The translations under genes and the position numbers were made by a program. From Streptomyces sp. RPA4-2 (GTDB taxonomy: Bacteria > Actinomycetota > Actinomycetes > Streptomycetales > Streptomycetaceae): a stretch of DNA of 64,000 nucleotides. The notes under the pieces were generated by a model. That model was given only the letters and a program-made list of their open reading frames with translations, was not told the origin of the DNA and searched no databases. The stretch is from positions 682,001-746,000 of the forward strand of contig NZ_CP050975.2 in the NCBI RefSeq assembly GCF_012273515.2, in the 5' to 3' direction. Positions 1 to 9,052 of the stretch are shown piece by piece. Positions within the stretch are counted from its first letter, which is position 1, and the number at the start of each line of letters is the position of its first letter.

Positions 1-106
1 GGGCGCCGACGCCGACACTCCAGCCGAGGGTGCCCAGGCCCGCGGCGATCTGGTAGCCGATTCCCTTGTTCGCGCCGGTGACCAGCGCGATCGTCCGTTC
101 AGTCAT
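1..106 (-). CDS. Short-chain dehydrogenase/reductase, N-terminal fragment
   Basis: The gene starts at the ATG whose complement is 104-106 and runs off the left edge, so only 35 residues are visible. They begin MTERTIALVTGANKGIGYQI, the first beta strand and the TGxxxGIG dinucleotide-binding loop of classical SDR enzymes, which predicts an NAD(P)H-dependent oxidoreductase. The catalytic Tyr-Lys region lies outside the window, so the substrate cannot be guessed. It is divergent from the LysR gene that begins 95 bp away, the usual arrangement of a LysR regulator and its target. The fold assignment is secure; the reaction is unknown. Confidence 0.85.
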   Translation of the reverse strand, partial: MTERTIALVTGANKGIGYQIAAGLGTLGWSVGVGA

Positions 107-189
107 AGGGACGATGCTGCCTTCGGGCCTCGGCCGGGGTCCAAGACCGATCGGATGCACAACGATACCGTCAGGGTATTGATCCGGGA

Positions 190-195
190 TAGCGT
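190..195 (+). promoter_or_regulatory. Candidate -10 hexamer for leaderless LysR transcript
   Basis: TAGCGT fits TANNNT and lies six bases before the ATG at 202. No Shine-Dalgarno sequence is visible in front of that ATG, so the transcript may start at the start codon. I see no clear -35. The identical hexamer at the same spacing precedes the methyltransferase at 36993. Confidence 0.35.
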
Positions 196-201
196 GGCCG
201 G

Positions 202-1055
202 ATGGAGACCCGGGAACTGCGGTATTTCGTCGCTGTCGCTGAAGAACTGCACTTCGGGCGTGCCGCGCAGCGGCTCGGGATCGCGCAGCCACCGTTGTCA
301 CGGGCGATCCAGCGGCTCGAACGCCGGCTCGGGGCAGCGCTGTTGGACAGAACCAGTCGCACTGTCACGCTGACCGAGGCCGGCTCGGTGCTGTTGGTCG
401 AGGGCCGGGCGGCTCTCGACGCGGTCGAGGCCGCCGAGCGTCGGACCCGCCGCGCCGCCCCTTCCGTGACCGGCCGCCCCGGCCTGGTCCTGGTCACGAA
501 GGCCAGCGCGTCCAGGGAACTGCTGGCGAGACTGCTCGACGCGTACGCCGCCGAACCCGGCGCGGTCCCCGTCGACGTCATCCTGTGCGGTCCGGCCGAG
601 CAGGAACGACTCCTGCGCGAGGGCCGGGCCGACGTGGCGCTGCTGCACCGGCCGTTCGACTCGACGGCCGGATTCCACACCGAAGAGCTCAGCACGGAGA
701 GGCAGGTTGCGGTCCTGCTTAAGCCGGGCATCCGCTCACCGCCCGGGCCCATGTGCACATGGCCGACATCACCGGGCTGCCGGGCCTGCCCCTCCCACGC
801 TGGCCCGACCCCGACGGCAGCTACCCGCCCGGCCCCGGCCCACAGGTCCGCGACCATGCGCAGTTGTTGCAGCTCGTCGCGCTCGGCCGTGCCTGTGCGG
901 TCTCACCGGAGTCGTGCCGAGCCCAACTGCACAGTGACCTCGCCGCCGTACCCGTGCTGGACGCGCCGACGGTCACCACCGTGATCGCCTGGCCACCGCA
1001 CAGCCGGTCCAGAGCCGTCGCCGACCTCATCCGGACTGCGACACGTCTCCAGTAG
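202..1055 (+). pseudogene. LysR-family regulator, disrupted by a frameshift near 717-724
   Basis: Residues 1-60 (METRELRYFVAVAEELHFGR onward) are a typical LysR winged helix-turn-helix, and the effector domain follows in the same frame as far as QVAVLL near 720. There the reading frame goes wrong. The expected AGHPLTARAHVHMADITGLP continues in the frame 2 bases on, from 723, to a TAG at 1053-1055. An in-frame TAA (720-722) blocks that second frame upstream, so neither frame alone encodes the whole protein. A full LysR protein of about 284 residues is recovered if one base is added (or two removed) at 717-724. It is either a genuine pseudogene or an assembly error. It is divergent from the SDR gene it would be expected to control. 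Confidence 0.75.
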
Positions 1056-1191
1056 CTCCCACACGCCCCGCCAGGATCCACCCATCGCGGCCGGGCTCAG
1101 GCGGCAGATCGCGGTGGGTGCACGCGGCTGGTGTCAGTCCGCGCGACCAGGTGACATCTATCTCGACCACTCACACCTTCGCATCATTCAT

Positions 1192-3654
1192 CTAGAGCGC
1201 GTCCGTGGGCGGGAGGGGCTGTTCGGTCCAGATGGTCTTGCCGGCCGCCGAATAGCGCGTGCCCCACCGCTGGACCATGTGCGCGACGATGAACAGGCCG
1301 CGCCCGCCTTCGTCGTCACTGGCGGCGCGCCGGAGGTGGGGCGTGGTGTGCCCGGTGTCCGAGACCTCGCACAGCAGGCTGCGGTCGCGGATCAGCCTGA
1401 GCTGGATCGGTCCGGAGGCGTAGTGGATCGCGTTGGTGACCAGCTCGCTGACGACCAGCTCGGTGGTGAAGGACAGTTCCCCCAGCCCCCAACTCCTCAG
1501 CTGCCGACTGGCGAGGTTGCGGGCGCGTCCGACCGCCTCGGGGTCCAGGGACAGCTCCCACACGGCCACCTCGTGCGAGTCCAGCACCCGGGTGCGTACG
1601 AGCAGCAGGGCCGCGTCGTCGGCGGCCGGCCCCTCGGGGAGGAGTTCGGCGATGATCTGGTCGCACAACTCCTCGAGAGGCTTCTCGTGTTCGGACAGCA
1701 CACGGCCCAGCCGCTCGAGTCCGAGCTCGACGTCATGATCCTGGCCCCTGACCAGACCGTCGGTGAAGAGGGCCACGAGGCTGCCCCGAGGCAGCTCGAG
1801 TTCCGCGCTCTCGAACGGCAGACCGCCCAGACCAAGTGGTGGGCCGGAGGGCAGCTCGGGGAAGGTGAGCATGCCGTCGGGGGTGACGACCGCCGGCGGC
1901 AGGTGCCCCGCTCGGGCCAGGGCGCACCGCCCGGCGACCGGGTCGTACACGGCGTACAGGCAGGTCACGCCGAGGGCAGGGTCGTCGTACGTCCCGGAAT
2001 CGGTGGCCGGACCGCTCACGCGCCGCGCCGCCGTCTGTTCCTCGGAGGTCTGCTCGGCCAGGTCGTCGAGGCGGGTGAGCAGTTCGTCGGGGGTGTAGTC
2101 CAGCCGTGCCAGGGCGCGCACAGTGGTGCGCAGACGCCCCATCGTGGCGGCGGCGCGCAGACCGTGGCCCACCACGTCGCCGACGACCAGCCCGACCCGC
2201 GCTCCGGAGAGCGGTACGACGTCGAACCAGTCGCCGCCGACATCGGCCAGGTGAGCGGGGAGATAGCGGTGGGCCACTTCGACGGCCGTCTGCGGCGGGA
2301 TGTGCCGGGGCAGCAGGTCGCGCTGGAGTGCGAGGGCGGCCGTGCGCTCCCGGGTGTAGCGGCGCGCGTTGTCGATGCAGACGGCGGTGCGGGTGGCCAG
2401 CTCCTCGGCGAGCGACAGGTCGTCGCTGTCGAAACGGGCGGAGGTCCTGCCGCGCAGGAACGTGACGAGCCCCAGCGTCGTGCCACGGGCGCGGAGAGGT
2501 ACGACGAGTACGGAATGGGCCCACGGTTCGGCGTCGGGCAGCGGCCCGGCCTCACCTGATCCGGTCTCCTCCAGGACCTGCCGGCCCGAGGACAGGCTGC
2601 GCGCCTGGGGCGAATCCGCCGCGTAGGCGATCCGCCGTTCGGCCGACGGTGTACCCGAGGGGTCTCCCTCGGGTACACCGTCGGCCGAACGGCGGGCCAT
2701 GCGCAGCAGGGGATCCGGGCACACCTGACCGGGTTCCTCCCCTTCCGTGACACCTTCCACGACGTCCACCACGACGGCGTCGGCGAAGTCCGGGACGGTG
2801 ACCTCGGTGCACTCCGTGACCGTGCGCGCGACATCGAGAGTGCGGCCGATGTGGGATCCGGCCCGTACCAGGAGTGCCAGCCGCCGCTGGGCGAGGTACC
2901 GGTCGGTCACGTCGAAGGCGTCCTCGCACACGCCCAGCGTCTGCCCACGGGCGTCCTGCAGACGGTAGTAGGAGCAGGACCAGACGTGGTCCTGCTCCCG
3001 GTCGGCCGGCGGCCGCCCGCGATAGCGCAGGTCGACGACCGGCTCACCGGTGGTGAGCACGTTGCGCATGACCTGTTCCAGCGTCGACGGTGCCCCTTCG
3101 GTCAGTACCTCGCCGCCCGGGTACAGGTCCTGCGAGAGTGTCCCGATGACGTTCTCGACCGGTTCGGTGAACTCCCGTCCCGACGCGGTGTTGGCCCAGG
3201 TCAGCCGGAGGCCGGTGTCGTAGATGGTCAGGCTGATGGGTGACTGGGTGGCCAGGCCGCGCAGCATGGCCTGGCCCGCCTCCCAGTCGTGGACCTCGTC
3301 CAGCTCGGCCGCGACGACGATCCAGGCAGGTCCGTCGCTCCCGTCGGACAGGCGGGACATCATCGTCGCCGACCGTACGATGTGGCCGTCGCGGTGTTTG
3401 AGGTCGACCGCGTTGCTGCGCACGTTGGGGGCGTCGCGCCACTCGGCCAGTCCGGGCTGCCAGGAACGCCCGCCCGCGAACAGCACGTCCACGGGGTGGC
3501 CCACGATCTCGTCCGACCGGTAGCCGAGCATCTCCTCGGCCGCCGGACTCCATCCCACGACCCAGCCCTCGGCATCCAGGACCGCCGTGGCGGCCCGCGT
3601 GACGTCGAGGGGACCACGGAAGTAGACGCTGTCCTTCGCATTCCAGACATTCAT
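1192..3654 (-). CDS. PAS-PAS-GAF-SpoIIE phosphatase fused to RsbW-like kinase
   Basis: About 820 residues. I chose the ATG at 3654 (MNVWNAKDSVYF) because a PAS domain follows at once; longer versions start in poor-looking sequence. Order: PAS (about 15-125), second PAS (about 130-250, containing LYPGGEVLTEG), GAF (about 255-430), SpoIIE/PP2C phosphatase (about 455-670) and a C-terminal GHKL ATPase (about 690-815). The phosphatase metal motifs GGDWFDVV, GDVVGHG and ADDAALLLV are intact. The ATPase has ELVTNAIHYA (N box), EVSDTG and GGRGLFIV. The family dephosphorylates STAS anti-anti-sigma factors and can rephosphorylate them or hold a sigma factor through the kinase domain. Soluble, with no membrane segment. 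It is divergent from the phosphatase at 4203. A 30-bp perfect inverted repeat lies inside the GAF coding region. Confidence 0.9.
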   Translation of the reverse strand: MNVWNAKDSVYFRGPLDVTRAATAVLDAEGWVVGWSPAAEEMLGYRSDEIVGHPVDVLFAGGRSWQPGLAEWRDAPNVRSNAVDLKHRDGHIVRSATMMSRLSDGSDGPAWIVVAAELDEVHDWEAGQAMLRGLATQSPISLTIYDTGLRLTWANTASGREFTEPVENVIGTLSQDLYPGGEVLTEGAPSTLEQVMRNVLTTGEPVVDLRYRGRPPADREQDHVWSCSYYRLQDARGQTLGVCEDAFDVTDRYLAQRRLALLVRAGSHIGRTLDVARTVTECTEVTVPDFADAVVVDVVEGVTEGEEPGQVCPDPLLRMARRSADGVPEGDPSGTPSAERRIAYAADSPQARSLSSGRQVLEETGSGEAGPLPDAEPWAHSVLVVPLRARGTTLGLVTFLRGRTSARFDSDDLSLAEELATRTAVCIDNARRYTRERTAALALQRDLLPRHIPPQTAVEVAHRYLPAHLADVGGDWFDVVPLSGARVGLVVGDVVGHGLRAAATMGRLRTTVRALARLDYTPDELLTRLDDLAEQTSEEQTAARRVSGPATDSGTYDDPALGVTCLYAVYDPVAGRCALARAGHLPPAVVTPDGMLTFPELPSGPPLGLGGLPFESAELELPRGSLVALFTDGLVRGQDHDVELGLERLGRVLSEHEKPLEELCDQIIAELLPEGPAADDAALLLVRTRVLDSHEVAVWELSLDPEAVGRARNLASRQLRSWGLGELSFTTELVVSELVTNAIHYASGPIQLRLIRDRSLLCEVSDTGHTTPHLRRAASDDEGGRGLFIVAHMVQRWGTRYSAAGKTIWTEQPLPPTDAL
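2632..2695. repeat. Perfect 30-bp inverted repeat inside the GAF coding region
   Basis: Arms at 2632-2661 and 2666-2695 are exact reverse complements over 30 bases and are separated by GTCT. The arms begin CCGCCGTTCGGCCGACGG at the left end. The whole palindrome is translated within the phosphatase-kinase gene as a stretch around MARRSADGVPEG and SGTPSAERR, without breaking the frame. A 30-bp perfect arm pair cannot reasonably be a composition effect. Confidence 0.95.
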
Positions 3655-4202
3655 GGCACCACCCCAACCCGTGGCGATGTCTACAGCATCTGTCGGCGGC
3701 CCAGGGTGTACAACCGCGGCCATGTCGCGATCGCCGCCCGTCGGCGCTTCCGCGCGGCGGCCCACGGGCACGCCGGGGCCTTCACTCGCTGGTGACCGCC
3801 CGGCTGCGGTCGGTGGCCCCAGCGCTTCCGCACCCGCGGCCCTCCGCCGTCGCCGGTGTGCGAAACGGCCCTGGCACCTTCGCCGTCCTCGTGGGCCTTC
3901 CGGGTGGCCCCGGAGAACACATCACCGCGCGTCCGCCGTGCCGCACGGCGGACCGGTGCGTGCCCGCCCGGCTCCCGCCGCCCCTCCTGACCAGGCCCCG
4001 CGGCGGCGCGCGCACGCGTATTTTGGGCGGTAGCCGACCGGATCCGACGCGATACGCCAGTTTCGGGTTTGCGGCGGGTATAGCTGCGGGACTCGGCGTG
4101 GAGGGAGACGATGAGGAGGAGCATGACGCCTGCTGCCGAGCCCTGGGGTACCTCGGCGTCCTGAAGCCACCCGGTGGCCGCATGCAGTGAGGAGGGATGG
4201 GG
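3655..4202. other. Divergent promoter region, no gene seen
   Basis: This is the shared upstream region of the two divergent PAS/SpoIIE genes. The reading frames here are arginine/proline-rich shadows. GGGTAT at 4076-4081 resembles a sigma-B-type -10 and is preceded by GTTT at 4060-4063, but the 12-bp gap is shorter than the usual 14-16, so I do not call it a promoter. Confidence 0.5.
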
Positions 4203-5726
4203 ATGGGTGCAGCCGAGTCGTTGGAGCGCGACTACGACACGGCGGACGTCGCCCCGACCGCGTCCGGCGGCCTCCTCGACCTGCTGAGCGTGGCAGCCAT
4301 CCTTCTCGACGACCACGGCAAAATCGTTCTGTGGAGCCCTCAGGGCGAGGATCTCTTCGGCTACAGCGCCGATGAGGCGCTCGGCGAGTTCGCCGGCCGC
4401 CTCCTGATCCACGAGAAGCACCGGGACATCGTCCTCGGCCTGTTCGCGCAGGTCATGGAGGGCGGCGGCAGCTGGGCCGGAGTCTTCCCCATCAAGCACA
4501 AGGACGGCAGTACGCGGCGCGTGGAGTTCCGTAACATGCGGCTCCAGGACGAGCAGGGTGACCACTACGCCCTGGGGCTCGCGGCGGATCAGGCCACGCT
4601 GCGGCAGGTCGAACGCGAACTGGCACTGGCCGCGCGACTGGTCTCCCAGTCACCCATCGGGCTCGGTGTACTGGACACCGACCTCCGCTACGTGTCGGTC
4701 AACGCGGCGGAGGAACGGATGAGCGGCGTCCCCGTCGCCGAACACCTGGGCCGGCACGTGCATGACGTGCTTCCGCTCCTGGACGAGTCCTTCGAAACGA
4801 CCATCCACGAGGTGCTGGCCACCGGCGCCCCGGTCCTGGACCAGTACACCTCCGCCCGCACCCCGGCCGACCCGGACAACGAGCACGCCTGGTCGATCTC
4901 GTTCCACCGGCTCGAAGCGCCCAACGGGAAGGCGCTGGGCGTGGTGACCTCCAGCGTGGACGTCACCGAACGTTACCGCGCCTTCGAAGAACAACGACGT
5001 ACCGTCCTCACTCTCCAGCGCAGCCTCCTCCCCCACCCTCCGCCGCAGCGGCCGGGGCTGGCCGTCGCCTCCCGGTACCAGCCGGCCAGGGCCGCCAGCG
5101 GGATCGGTGGTGACTGGTTCGACGTCATCGCTCTCGGTGGCGACAAGACCGCCCTGGTCGTCGGGGACGTCATGGGCAGCGGCGTCAGCGCCGCCGCCAC
5201 CATGGGCCAGCTCCGCACCGCCACCCGCACCCTGGCCGGCCTCGACCTCGACCCCTCCCAGGTCCTCCAGCACCTCGACCGCATCACCGAGGACCTGGAG
5301 CAGGACATCATCGCCACATGTGTCTACGCCGTCTACGACCCGCACAGCGCGCGATGCCTCATCTCGCTGGCCGGCCATCTGCCGCCCGCGCTCCTCCGCA
5401 TGGACGGGAAACACGAACTGCTCGACCTGCCCACCGGAACCCCGCTGGGCGTGGGCAACGGCGACTTCCACACCAGTGTGCTCGCGCTGGGCCGTGGCGA
5501 TCAACTCGTGCTGTACACCGATGGCCTGGTCGAGAAACGCGGCTTTCCGATCGACGCGTGCATGGACAGCCTGCTCGTCCTCCTGGACGATCCGCACCGC
5601 TCCCTCGACGAAACCTGCGAGGTGCTCCTGCACGCCCTCCGCGATCCGGGCGGCCACGACGACGTGGCACTGCTCATCGTCCGGGTACTGCAAGCCCACG
5701 CCTCTGAGCGGACGCCACTGTCCTGA
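4203..5726 (+). CDS. PAS-PAS-SpoIIE serine/threonine phosphatase
   Basis: 507 residues from the ATG at 4203. That ATG has GGAGG (4191-4195) seven bases upstream, whereas the ATG at 4197 is too close to it. PAS domains at about 20-125 (VAAILLDDHGKIVLWSPQGE) and 130-255 sense an unknown ligand or redox cue. The PP2C-type SpoIIE domain (about 285-500) has all metal-ligand motifs: IGGDWFDVI, GDVMGSG, YTDGLVE and GHDDVALLIV. The family removes phosphate from STAS anti-anti-sigma proteins and so releases a sigma factor. Unlike its divergent neighbour it has no kinase domain and no GAF. Cytoplasmic. Convergent with the GH16 gene, with only 42 bp between them and no obvious terminator. Confidence 0.9.
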   Translation: MGAAESLERDYDTADVAPTASGGLLDLLSVAAILLDDHGKIVLWSPQGEDLFGYSADEALGEFAGRLLIHEKHRDIVLGLFAQVMEGGGSWAGVFPIKHKDGSTRRVEFRNMRLQDEQGDHYALGLAADQATLRQVERELALAARLVSQSPIGLGVLDTDLRYVSVNAAEERMSGVPVAEHLGRHVHDVLPLLDESFETTIHEVLATGAPVLDQYTSARTPADPDNEHAWSISFHRLEAPNGKALGVVTSSVDVTERYRAFEEQRRTVLTLQRSLLPHPPPQRPGLAVASRYQPARAASGIGGDWFDVIALGGDKTALVVGDVMGSGVSAAATMGQLRTATRTLAGLDLDPSQVLQHLDRITEDLEQDIIATCVYAVYDPHSARCLISLAGHLPPALLRMDGKHELLDLPTGTPLGVGNGDFHTSVLALGRGDQLVLYTDGLVEKRGFPIDACMDSLLVLLDDPHRSLDETCEVLLHALRDPGGHDDVALLIVRVLQAHASERTPLS

Positions 5727-5768
5727 ACGACCTCTCCACCGCAGTCGCTGTTCCGAGGGTGTCACCGT

Positions 5769-6482
5769 TCAGTGAGTCGGCACCGCACGTCGCACCACCA
5801 GGCTCTCCACCTCGTACGACATCGCACTGGTCCCACGGGTGGGAGACGGATGGTAACGCCCGGCGCACACCGAGAGGTTGACGATCAGGTAGGCATGCCA
5901 GGCGCGCCCCACCCCGCGCCGGTCCGCGAACACCTGGGTGCCGTTCACCCACCACACCACGGAACGGACGCCGAACTCGACGCACAGATCGACCCACGCA
6001 CCCGGACTTACCGACTCGTCCGTGTAGTAGTGACCACTACCGCGGACATGGTTGGAGAACTCCAACAGATCGGCGTTGTCGGGGTGGTACTCGAAGACGT
6101 CGATCTCCTGGCCGCCGTCCCGCCAGGTCCAGATCGCCGGCCATGCCCCGATCTCGCGGGGCAACCGCACGCGCGCTTCCAGTACGTCGCCCGCGCGGAC
6201 GGCGAACTCCTCCTCACTGCCTTCGGTCGTCAGCAGTCCCGTGTTCCATCTGCCGTCCCGTCTTCGTGTGGCCCGGAAGACGCCGGTGCGGCAGTAGGTA
6301 CCGTCCTCAACCAGGTGATCGAGCTTGTCGTCGCCCGGATTGACCGGACCGCCGTCGGGATAGGCCCAGGAACGGCCGACAACCCACTGCCGGGTGGATG
6401 CGAAGTCCGCTGTGAAGACCACATCGGTCGCGGGCGGGATTCCGGAGGCGGGGAGCGGTTCGTCGGACACCGGTTCGTGCAT
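5769..6482 (-). CDS. GH16-family glycoside hydrolase, no secretion signal
   Basis: 237 residues from the ATG at 6482, which has GGAGAG about nine bases upstream; longer starts (ATG 6515, GTG 6533) have poorer sites. The sequence has a GH16 jelly-roll pattern with the catalytic signature EIDVFE at 126-131 (nucleophile Glu126, Asp128, acid/base Glu131) after GAWPAIWTWRDGGQ. GH16 enzymes cleave beta-1,3/1,4-glucans or galactans, usually outside the cell. Here no start gives a signal peptide, a Tat motif or a membrane segment. It may be cytoplasmic, released by lysis, or have another role. Family placement is good; the substrate is not predictable. Confidence 0.8.
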   Translation of the reverse strand: MHEPVSDEPLPASGIPPATDVVFTADFASTRQWVVGRSWAYPDGGPVNPGDDKLDHLVEDGTYCRTGVFRATRRRDGRWNTGLLTTEGSEEEFAVRAGDVLEARVRLPREIGAWPAIWTWRDGGQEIDVFEYHPDNADLLEFSNHVRGSGHYYTDESVSPGAWVDLCVEFGVRSVVWWVNGTQVFADRRGVGRAWHAYLIVNLSVCAGRYHPSPTRGTSAMSYEVESLVVRRAVPTH

Positions 6483-6949
6483 GCTCTGGTTCTCTCCGCT
6501 GGGCGACGCCGCCATGCCCGCACACCCCCGCACCGCCGCGCAAACTACACGTCCGGGTGAGACGCCCCCTCGGCCTCCGCGGACTCGGGCCTCGGGACGT
6601 CGGGACCTCGGGAAATCGGGGCCTTGAGGCGTCGCCGCACGGTGCCGCTGCGCGACCGGACGTCACCGTCCGGGATCGGGTGCACGGCTCCCCTGCCGGA
6701 CGGCCGACATGAAGCGGCGGACCGGAGTAAGGATGGAAGGACACGGCCACGAACGCACAACGAATGCAGCCGGCGGCCTGCCCCGGACGGACGCCAGACA
6801 GTGGTGACTGTGCGCGGCATGTGCGTGGCAGTGGCGCGGTCTTTCTCGCGCGCCGCTTTCACGGCGTCATGACGACCCGACAACGAGTTCCGCTGTTCCT
6901 CGAAGGTCAGCCGCCCCCGCATGGGAACGCGGAGCGGAGAAGAGCCCTC
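6483..6949. other. Divergent intergenic region, no gene seen
   Basis: The region lies between the GH16 and DoxX genes. Possible upstream extensions of the DoxX frame (ATG 6869 and earlier) are arginine/proline-rich and lack ribosome sites. An imperfect short repeat of CGGG-CTCGGGA type runs through about 6587-6625. No convincing promoter was identified. Confidence 0.45.
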
Positions 6950-7501
6950 GTGAACTCCATCCCCCGGCGACTACGCGCTTCTCCCGATCCCCCGGCGGAC
7001 GCCCCGGCACGGACGGCGGTCTCGGCCGGCGACTGCGGTCTGCTGCTCATCAGGCTCACGTTCGGCCTGCTGATGGCGGGACACGGCGCCCAGAAACTCT
7101 TCGGAATCTTCGGTGGCGACGGTCTGACCGCCACCGCTAGGGAGCTCGCCGCGCTGGACTACCGGCCGGGAAAGGTCTACGCCGTGATCGGCGGTGTCTC
7201 CGAACTCCTCGGGGGCCTCGGCTTCGCGGTGGGACTGTTCACCCCCCTGGCGGCGGGCGCCCTGATCGGCGTGATGATCAACGCCATGGTGACCGTCACC
7301 GCGGCCCACGGAGTGTGGGTGACCAACGGGGGCCTGGAATACAACCTGAGTATCGCGGTCGTCGCACTCGGCGTCGCGGCCACCGGTCCGGGAAGGCTGG
7401 CTCTGGACCACCCGTTCCGCTGGGGCCGGGGCGGCTGGCCCGATGCCGTCGTCGCCCTGTTCCTCGGAGGCATCGGTGCCGCCGTCGTGCTGCTGCTCTA
7501 G
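6950..7501 (+). CDS. DoxX-family integral membrane protein
   Basis: 183 residues from the GTG at 6950, preceded by GGAGAAG about eight bases upstream. Four hydrophobic segments, the conserved early motif LLLIRLTFGLLMAGHGAQKL and VIGGVSELLGGLGFAVGLFT identify the DoxX/SURF4-like family. Members are small membrane proteins of unclear chemistry, sometimes linked to thiosulfate or quinone oxidation or to oxidative-stress complexes. It stands alone in its direction and is convergent with the lactonase-like gene through a shared hairpin terminator. Confidence 0.85.
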   Translation: MNSIPRRLRASPDPPADAPARTAVSAGDCGLLLIRLTFGLLMAGHGAQKLFGIFGGDGLTATARELAALDYRPGKVYAVIGGVSELLGGLGFAVGLFTPLAAGALIGVMINAMVTVTAAHGVWVTNGGLEYNLSIAVVALGVAATGPGRLALDHPFRWGRGGWPDAVVALFLGGIGAAVVLLL

Positions 7502-7512
7502 CGGACCGGCAT

Positions 7513-7542
7513 GGCGCCCCGGACAAAGGTGCCCGGGGCGCC
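7513..7542. terminator. Bidirectional hairpin terminator
   Basis: GGCGCCCCGG (7513-7522) pairs perfectly with CCGGGGCGCC (7533-7542) across a 10-base loop. It lies in the 63-bp gap between the convergent DoxX and beta-propeller genes. There is no T-run, as is usual in streptomycetes. Confidence 0.6.
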
Positions 7543-7564
7543 CATCGCCGCGGTGGCCGCTTTC

Positions 7565-8770
7565 CTACACCGCGGCGATGCCCTCCATGCCGGATCCGGC
7601 GAAGGAGGGAAGTCCGGTGACGGTGGTGACCTTGGTCAGGGAGCCGTTCCCGCCGACGCGGAACCCGTCAACCGTGCCTGAGGTGGCGTTCTGTACGTAG
7701 AGGAACCTCTCGTCCTCCGTCACCGCCAGGTCGATGACACCCTGGGACGTGGCCGACGGCGGCGTGGCGACGCCGCCACCGGTGGTGAGCGCCAGCCTGC
7801 CGTGGCGGTCGGTGCGGTAACCGGTGACGGTCGAGCTGCCGGTGTTGCCCCCGTAGAAGAAATCACCCGCGCGTTCCAGCCAGCACAGCGTCTTCTGGCC
7901 GTTCGGCAGAGGCTTCTGGACTACGTCCACAGTGCCGTCGGCACGCACCTTGTACGTACTGACCGTGGAGTCCTTGGCCTCGGCCACCAGCATGCGGCCG
8001 GCCCGGTCGAAGGTGATGGCGAACGGCACGCCTCCGGCCGAGTCGTTGACCACCGCGCGGCGCGAGGGGCGCCCGTCATGCCGTACCGGAAAGACCTCGA
8101 TGGTGTTCGCGGACTTGGTGGTGACAACCAGCTGCCTGCCGCCCGGGGTGAACGCGAGCTGGCCCGGCGAACTGGAGAACAGCGGCACCTTCTTGTTGTC
8201 CAGCCCGAGGGAGCGGTGCGAACCACGCAGCGGCTCAAGACCCTTGGCCGTGATCCGGAAACCCTGAACGCTGCCCGCGCCCCCCGCGTTCATGACGTAG
8301 GCGAGCCGGCCCGACACCGCGATCGAGGAGGGGAAGTCTCCGCCCGAGCGCACTGTCTGACGGTCGGTCAACTTCTGTCCGCGCACCCGGAACGACGTCA
8401 CGGTGCCGCTTCCCGCGTTCACCGCCAGGAGCCGACCCGACCGGTCGTCGTAGACGAGCGGGCCCTGGGAGGCGAGCGAGTCGGTGGGGGCGTCGACCTG
8501 GTCGCCGCCCCTGCCCCCGGTCGCGTAGCGGCCCGCGGCCGTCAACTCGCCACCCCCGCCTCGCTTGAAGACATGGATGGTGTTGCCGTCGAGTTCGTCG
8601 CCCTGGACGAAGACGGCGTGGTCGGCCTTGGCCGTGTCCCCGCGTGGATGGGTCTCCCGCGCCGAGGCGACGGTCACCGACGTGGCGGCCGCCGCGGCGG
8701 CGAGGACGCCGGCCGCGCCGATGGTCAGCCGACGCCGCCGCGACGACCAGCGCCTGTTGTGCCTGCTCAT
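7565..8770 (-). CDS. Exported lactonase-like seven-bladed beta-propeller protein
   Basis: 401 residues from the ATG at 8770, with GAGGAG seven bases upstream. The N-terminus has an arginine-rich n-region (SRHNRRWSSRRRRLTIGAAG) and an alanine-rich hydrophobic core, giving a signal peptide that may be of Tat type. The rest is repeated propeller blades such as SSIAVSGRLAYVMNAGG, FTPGGRQLVVTTKSANTIEV and LAVTEDERFLYVQNATSGT. This resembles the YncE / 6-phosphogluconolactonase-like family, which includes many secreted proteins without proven lactonase activity. I can assign the fold and location, not the reaction. Confidence 0.8.
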   Translation of the reverse strand: MSRHNRRWSSRRRRLTIGAAGVLAAAAAATSVTVASARETHPRGDTAKADHAVFVQGDELDGNTIHVFKRGGGGELTAAGRYATGGRGGDQVDAPTDSLASQGPLVYDDRSGRLLAVNAGSGTVTSFRVRGQKLTDRQTVRSGGDFPSSIAVSGRLAYVMNAGGAGSVQGFRITAKGLEPLRGSHRSLGLDNKKVPLFSSSPGQLAFTPGGRQLVVTTKSANTIEVFPVRHDGRPSRRAVVNDSAGGVPFAITFDRAGRMLVAEAKDSTVSTYKVRADGTVDVVQKPLPNGQKTLCWLERAGDFFYGGNTGSSTVTGYRTDRHGRLALTTGGGVATPPSATSQGVIDLAVTEDERFLYVQNATSGTVDGFRVGGNGSLTKVTTVTGLPSFAGSGMEGIAAV

Positions 8771-9052
8771 GCGTTGCTCCTCGGACTCGGCCGCCACCGC
8801 CGTCGGGGGCGGGCAGAGCCAGAGTTGCCCATGCGGAGGGTGGGACAGGAGAGGTTCGGCCGCCGCGTCAGCCTCTCGTAAGAACTCCGGTGAACCACTC
8901 ATCGCGCAGCGGTCACACGCCAACTGTCCCGCCCCCGGCGGGCGATGGCGGACGCATCCGGTACACCCGGACGTGGCACAGCCCGCCGGTCGGCGCCGAC
9001 GCGGCCGCGAGTGCCCGGTCGCGCGGCCCTCGACGCGACGGAAGGCTCACGT

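Noticed and set aside
4060..4081. Sigma-B-like promoter GTTT-N12-GGGTAT before the PAS-SpoIIE gene
   Set aside because: The spacing is 2-4 bp shorter than the accepted range, so the match is weak despite the attractive context.
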